Part shown: in pieces, positions 60,777 through 64,000 of the stretch
Layout of the letters: every line of letters starts with the position of its first letter
How positions within the stretch are numbered: position 1 is the stretch's first letter
NCBI GenBank assembly: GCA_026929865.2
Contig: CM049410.1
Span: 14,059,501 to 14,123,500 of the forward strand
Direction: 5' to 3'
From: Hyperoplus lanceolatus
Taxonomy: Eukaryota; Chordata; Actinopteri; Uranoscopiformes; Ammodytidae
Length of the DNA: 64,000 bases
The notes under the pieces: generated by a model
What the model saw: the letters and a program-made list of their open reading frames with translations, nothing else
Told to the model about the DNA's origin: nothing
Database searches by the model: none
Made by a program: the position numbers and the translations under genes

Positions 60777-61795
60777 ACAAAAACTAGAACTTTTTTTTAA
60801 TCTTTCGGTGTTGCCATGCTTTAAGCATATAACAATACAGTATAAAATCCCAACCCAAAAGTTGGATAGTAAAAGCAAAGATCTTAGATGCTGACGCAGC
60901 ATTTACAGAAGTTAAGACATGCTGTTACTGTACAGAGAACATTCCCACTGAAGTACAAACATCTGCAAAATGCGTCATTATCATCACTGAATTGCATTTT
61001 TAGGATAAACAACCTGCCCCGGCCTTGTCGAGAATGTCACAAGAAAAACACCTCTTTTGAACAAAATTTACAAGAAAATAAACCAAAAAAACACTCTGCA
61101 AATCATAATGAATAGTGCTGAGACTTTTTCTTTTTCAACAGCCCAAGGCACTCAGGCTCGAATGTTGGCAATAATTGCATCATTCTTTACACAAAATCAC
61201 GTTAAGCAGGTGGTGGTGGAGAAAGGAGTGTGAGAGAGAAACAATGGCGTCTTATTTCATGACCTCCTTAAAGAAACCCTTTCCATTTCTAAAAAGAAGT
61301 CCTCCTTTGTCCTTTTTTCACAGTGAAAATCCCCTGGCAGTCGAGACAGAAAAGACGTTTTTGAAGAATCCAGTCGTTTTGTTGACTTGCGTGACATCTG
61401 TTTGGCTAAAACACTACGTACATGACCTCCTACTGTACTTTGGACGCTGGCCTGTCATTTTTGGTCTCCGAGAGCAAATCCTCTGCTCTCTCTCTGGAGC
61501 GACACCAGATTCTTTTTCAAATGAAACCAGAAGTGTAGGCCTGAAATGCCCTCAAGCCCCCACACAGGATGCCATTGTGTGCCCCATTTCCATTGACCTG
61601 TCCCCCCCCCTCCCTCACCCCTTAATGAATATCTGGTTAAAATCTTATCAAGTTTCCACAGACGATGTTATCAAATATCAATAACCAATCCAGATGCTAT
61701 TCATTGATCCCGATCTTTCAAACTAATTTACCCGATACTGTGACAACAGAGGTGGCTTCAACGAATGCATTGATTTTTTTCTCTTCCCTGCTGTG
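60771..61795 (-). other. nptx1: Probable 3' UTR of nptx1
   Basis: On the - strand the sequence after the TGA is unspliced and reaches a canonical AATAAA (60771-60776, in + sense TTTATT). The roughly 1-kb length is ordinary for a vertebrate neuronal gene. The open frames in this interval on the + strand are not supported as genes. The end is a prediction. Confidence 0.5.
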
Positions 61796-63235
61796 TCAGT
61801 TGAGCTGGCGACAAGCTTCGAATGTCCACTTGGAGGCGCCACCGTAAATATCGAGGCTCGTCTCCATCCACGCAAAGACGTTGCCCACTTGTGCTTTGCT
61901 GCTGCAAGTGGCTAGATTGTATATCTCTCCGACGGATAGTTTCCGGTCCCAGATGTGGAAGTTTGCCAAGTCTCCGACGAAAGCTTGAGTGGCGTCAAAT
62001 CCTCCCCCGAGCGTGTCCTGTGGTGAAGACAAATGGATTTAATCACGGTGTATGATATGATTTTTTTCTCCTCAGGGCTGCTTTGTGGAGAGAACAAAAT
62101 TGCCTTTTATGGATTATCTGCATGGATTTGATTTAACTGATTCGAATTGAATGCATCTTCATTCCACTGAGATCTTTGATGAGTGCCTGTGGAAGATCTC
62201 ATGGCTTTATTCAACCAACGAAGTGGATTAAAGCCATAGATGCATTTGAAGAAAAAAAATCACAAGGAAATTCTGCGTTACGTGCTGGCCCAGTATAATC
62301 TTATTATAGTGAATAAAGAGGTAAACATATTTTTTGTTGACTTTAAAGGTGCACAATGCATTTTTCACATTTACCGAGCCTGAAGTTAGTATATTATATA
62401 TCATATTTTTCTCGACATATAATTCTTTGTGTTAAAATAATTTGCTCATCAGAAATCAAAACACCCATTTTTTTTAAGTTGTTTTGAGGCGTCTGAGGAA
62501 CAAAACTTAAGAAAAATTGTTGCCCCTTCCGATATAAACAATAATAGTGAGAAACAATTACGTTTAAAGTAGTTTCGTAAGTGTTTTGTGATTATAACTT
62601 AGAAAATGTTCATATCTCTGACACACCCAAAGTGACATAGTGCACCTTTAAACAGAATGTGTTGAGTGCATTCATTGTGCCTTTTACCTGCTCTTGGCCT
62701 ATTATCAGCAGGCCCTGTGGTTTAATGGGGTGATACGGAGCCAAATTCTCTCCACTCCCTCTCTTCACGCCATCTTGGAACGCCTCCCAAACCCCGTCCC
62801 GAGTGGTCCAGGTCACGCAAATATGATGCCACTTGCCATCATTGATGAGGAAAGGCAGCTTGGCAACCTATAGAGAGTGGATATGACGTGAAGGCATGAT
62901 GCTGCAGTAAAAATACAAACCAAAAATAAACTCAAATCAATACATGGCAACCTTCCCATTTCCCCCCACCGGCGCTTTCAAATCATCTACCTTGTCATTT
63001 ATCAGTATCTCCATGGGGTTGTTGCCCCACTCTATGAGGACCAGCTCGTTGGCTTGACCTTCTACAGCGTAGGAGAAAGGTGTGCCCACTCCTGGGGACG
63101 CGTTGGATTTGAGCCACATGCACACGGTGAGGGCGTACATCTCGGGCAAACTCTTCTTCACTTTGGCATACATGTAGTTGGTTCTCAGAGGAAATGTCAA
63201 CTGGAATTTATCCAGAGGCCTGTTCTCTCTTTGCC
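61796..63235 (-). CDS. nptx1: Neuronal pentraxin 1, last three coding exons (5' part beyond the window)
   Basis: Three exons on the - strand join in frame: 63235-62991, 62867-62688 and 62017-61796, ending at a TGA. The first begins in a split codon; its acceptor CACACAG is clear and the introns are GT-AG. They encode about 214 residues starting GQRENRPLDKFQLTFPLRTN and ending TKWTFEACRQ-type sequence (here SKWTFEACRQLN), which is typical of NPTX1 rather than NPTX2 or NPTXR. This is the pentraxin domain: the family signature HxCx[ST]Wx[ST] is present as HICVTWTT, and the calcium-site region GQEQDTLGGGFDATQAF is intact. NPTX1 is a secreted, multimerising synaptic protein that clusters AMPA-type glutamate receptors. 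The exons for the signal peptide and coiled coil should lie at higher coordinates past 64000; none was recognised in 63236-64000. A TTAA-type element occupies the last intron. Confidence 0.95.
62343..62651. mobile_element. TTAAAGGTGC-family MITE in the last intron of nptx1
   Basis: The 309-bp element starts TTAAAGGTGCACAATGCATT and ends GACATAGTGCACCTTTAA, with TTAA at both ends, as in piggyBac-like MITEs. It matches 19612-19980 in landmarks such as 'atcagaaatcaaa' and 'ttgttttgaggcg'. It ends 37 bases before the donor side of exon 62688-62867, close to that splice site. Confidence 0.85.
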
Positions 63236-63548
63236 CTGTGTGGAAGAAAACAATTGAAAATGGATTGTTGTTGCTGCCTTCACCACACACACTTTGGAGA
63301 AGAATCAGTGTGTCATTCATTTTTTGGATTTTGAAGATTATCATTCCCAACGCAGTACGCACGCACACGTCCTGCGGGGATTAACATAGGAATTATACGT
63401 TACACAACAAATACCCACGGCCGTGACATTCCAGATTTGCTTTTAATCTCCCTCCATGATAAATCTAGTAACCACAATATATTGCTGATGTTGTTAACCT
63501 TCCTCTTTTATTCTTCCACCACACCACCTCCATTTTACTACCATTCAT

Positions 63549-63549
<1 letters not shown>

Positions 63550-63618
<69 letters not shown>

Positions 63619-63627
63619 GTGTGTGTA
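63550..63627. repeat. (GT)n microsatellite
   Basis: GT tract interrupted once near its end (GTTGTGTGTG), in the nptx1 intron upstream of the exon at 62991-63235. Confidence 0.95.
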
Positions 63628-64000
63628 GGCTAGATTTAGGGGGATTCAGGGGAAATGTCCCCCTCAATATTTAGAAAAAGGTTTGAAAATATGACAAGAA
63701 AGAGGCAAAAGGGACTTCGGATCATTTTAAGGGGCCTGATGTGTAAATATTTTGCAGTAACTGTCTAATTTCCCTGCTGTTAATATAATATTTATGTTAA
63801 AGATAAGGAGGATCATTGTATCACTGCTGAGGTCATAAAAGCTTTAAAATGAAAACATGTAAATTAAACCTTACTGCAATCTGACATCTCATCTTGATTA
63901 CGGATTCCTTTTAACCCATCCCTCCATACACTGGCACACCGACCCAAACCTTCCAGATATTTTTCAACTTTTTAACTTTAACACGCACATAACCACGCAT
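63628..64000. other. nptx1 intron sequence, nothing else recognised
   Basis: No further nptx1 exon was seen on the - strand up to the window edge. The sequence is AT-rich and without obvious repeats. Confidence 0.5.

Noticed and set aside
61175-61684. 169-residue open frame on the + strand
   Set aside because: It lies opposite the probable nptx1 3' UTR, has no recognisable domain, and is better explained by chance.

Overview
The window looks like nuclear DNA of a ray-finned fish, probably a spiny-rayed teleost. The evidence is vertebrate-type split genes with compact GT-AG introns, many long CA/GT dinucleotide arrays, a tRNA-headed SINE, and a dense population of short non-autonomous DNA transposons of kinds common in teleosts. 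No prokaryotic operon, CRISPR array, rRNA, stand-alone tRNA gene, or virus-derived or LTR element was seen.

Two host genes are supported. (1) sec14l1 on the + strand is complete in coding sequence: 15 coding exons from the ATG at 6879 to the TAG at 21360, joining in frame to 710 residues (PRELI/MSF1 domain, low-complexity linker, CRAL-TRIO domain, GOLD domain). (2) The 3' part of nptx1 (neuronal pentraxin 1) lies on the - strand. Its last three coding exons (63235 down to 61796) encode almost all of the pentraxin domain. The signal peptide and coiled-coil exons lie beyond the right edge. The two genes are convergent and about 38 kb apart.

Layout: 1-6.2 kb is AT-rich upstream sequence with a few repeat fragments. 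6.2-6.9 kb holds the presumed sec14l1 promoter/leader region and the first coding exon. 6.9-21.4 kb is sec14l1, with introns heavily loaded with transposons, several nested in one another. 21.4-22.3 kb is its probable 3' UTR, which contains a whole inverted-repeat element. 22.3-60.8 kb is a gene desert with SINEs, foldback elements, a three-level nested transposon cluster (32-34.5 kb), a 2 kb hAT-like element (35.6-37.6 kb), a 1.26 kb inverted-repeat element (57.7-59.0 kb) and long microsatellites. 60.8-61.8 kb is the probable nptx1 3' UTR.

The strongest structural result is the transposon record. Four elements have exact 8-bp target duplications, and all four fit the nTnnnnAn pattern known for Ac-type hAT insertions. 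Three of these (starting TAGGG) sit inside sec14l1 introns. A TTAA-flanked family (TTAAAGGTGC ends) occurs in introns of both genes, once as an inverted pair and once split by one of the hAT elements. No credible new protein system was found; the open frames in the desert look like chance or repeat-derived frames.
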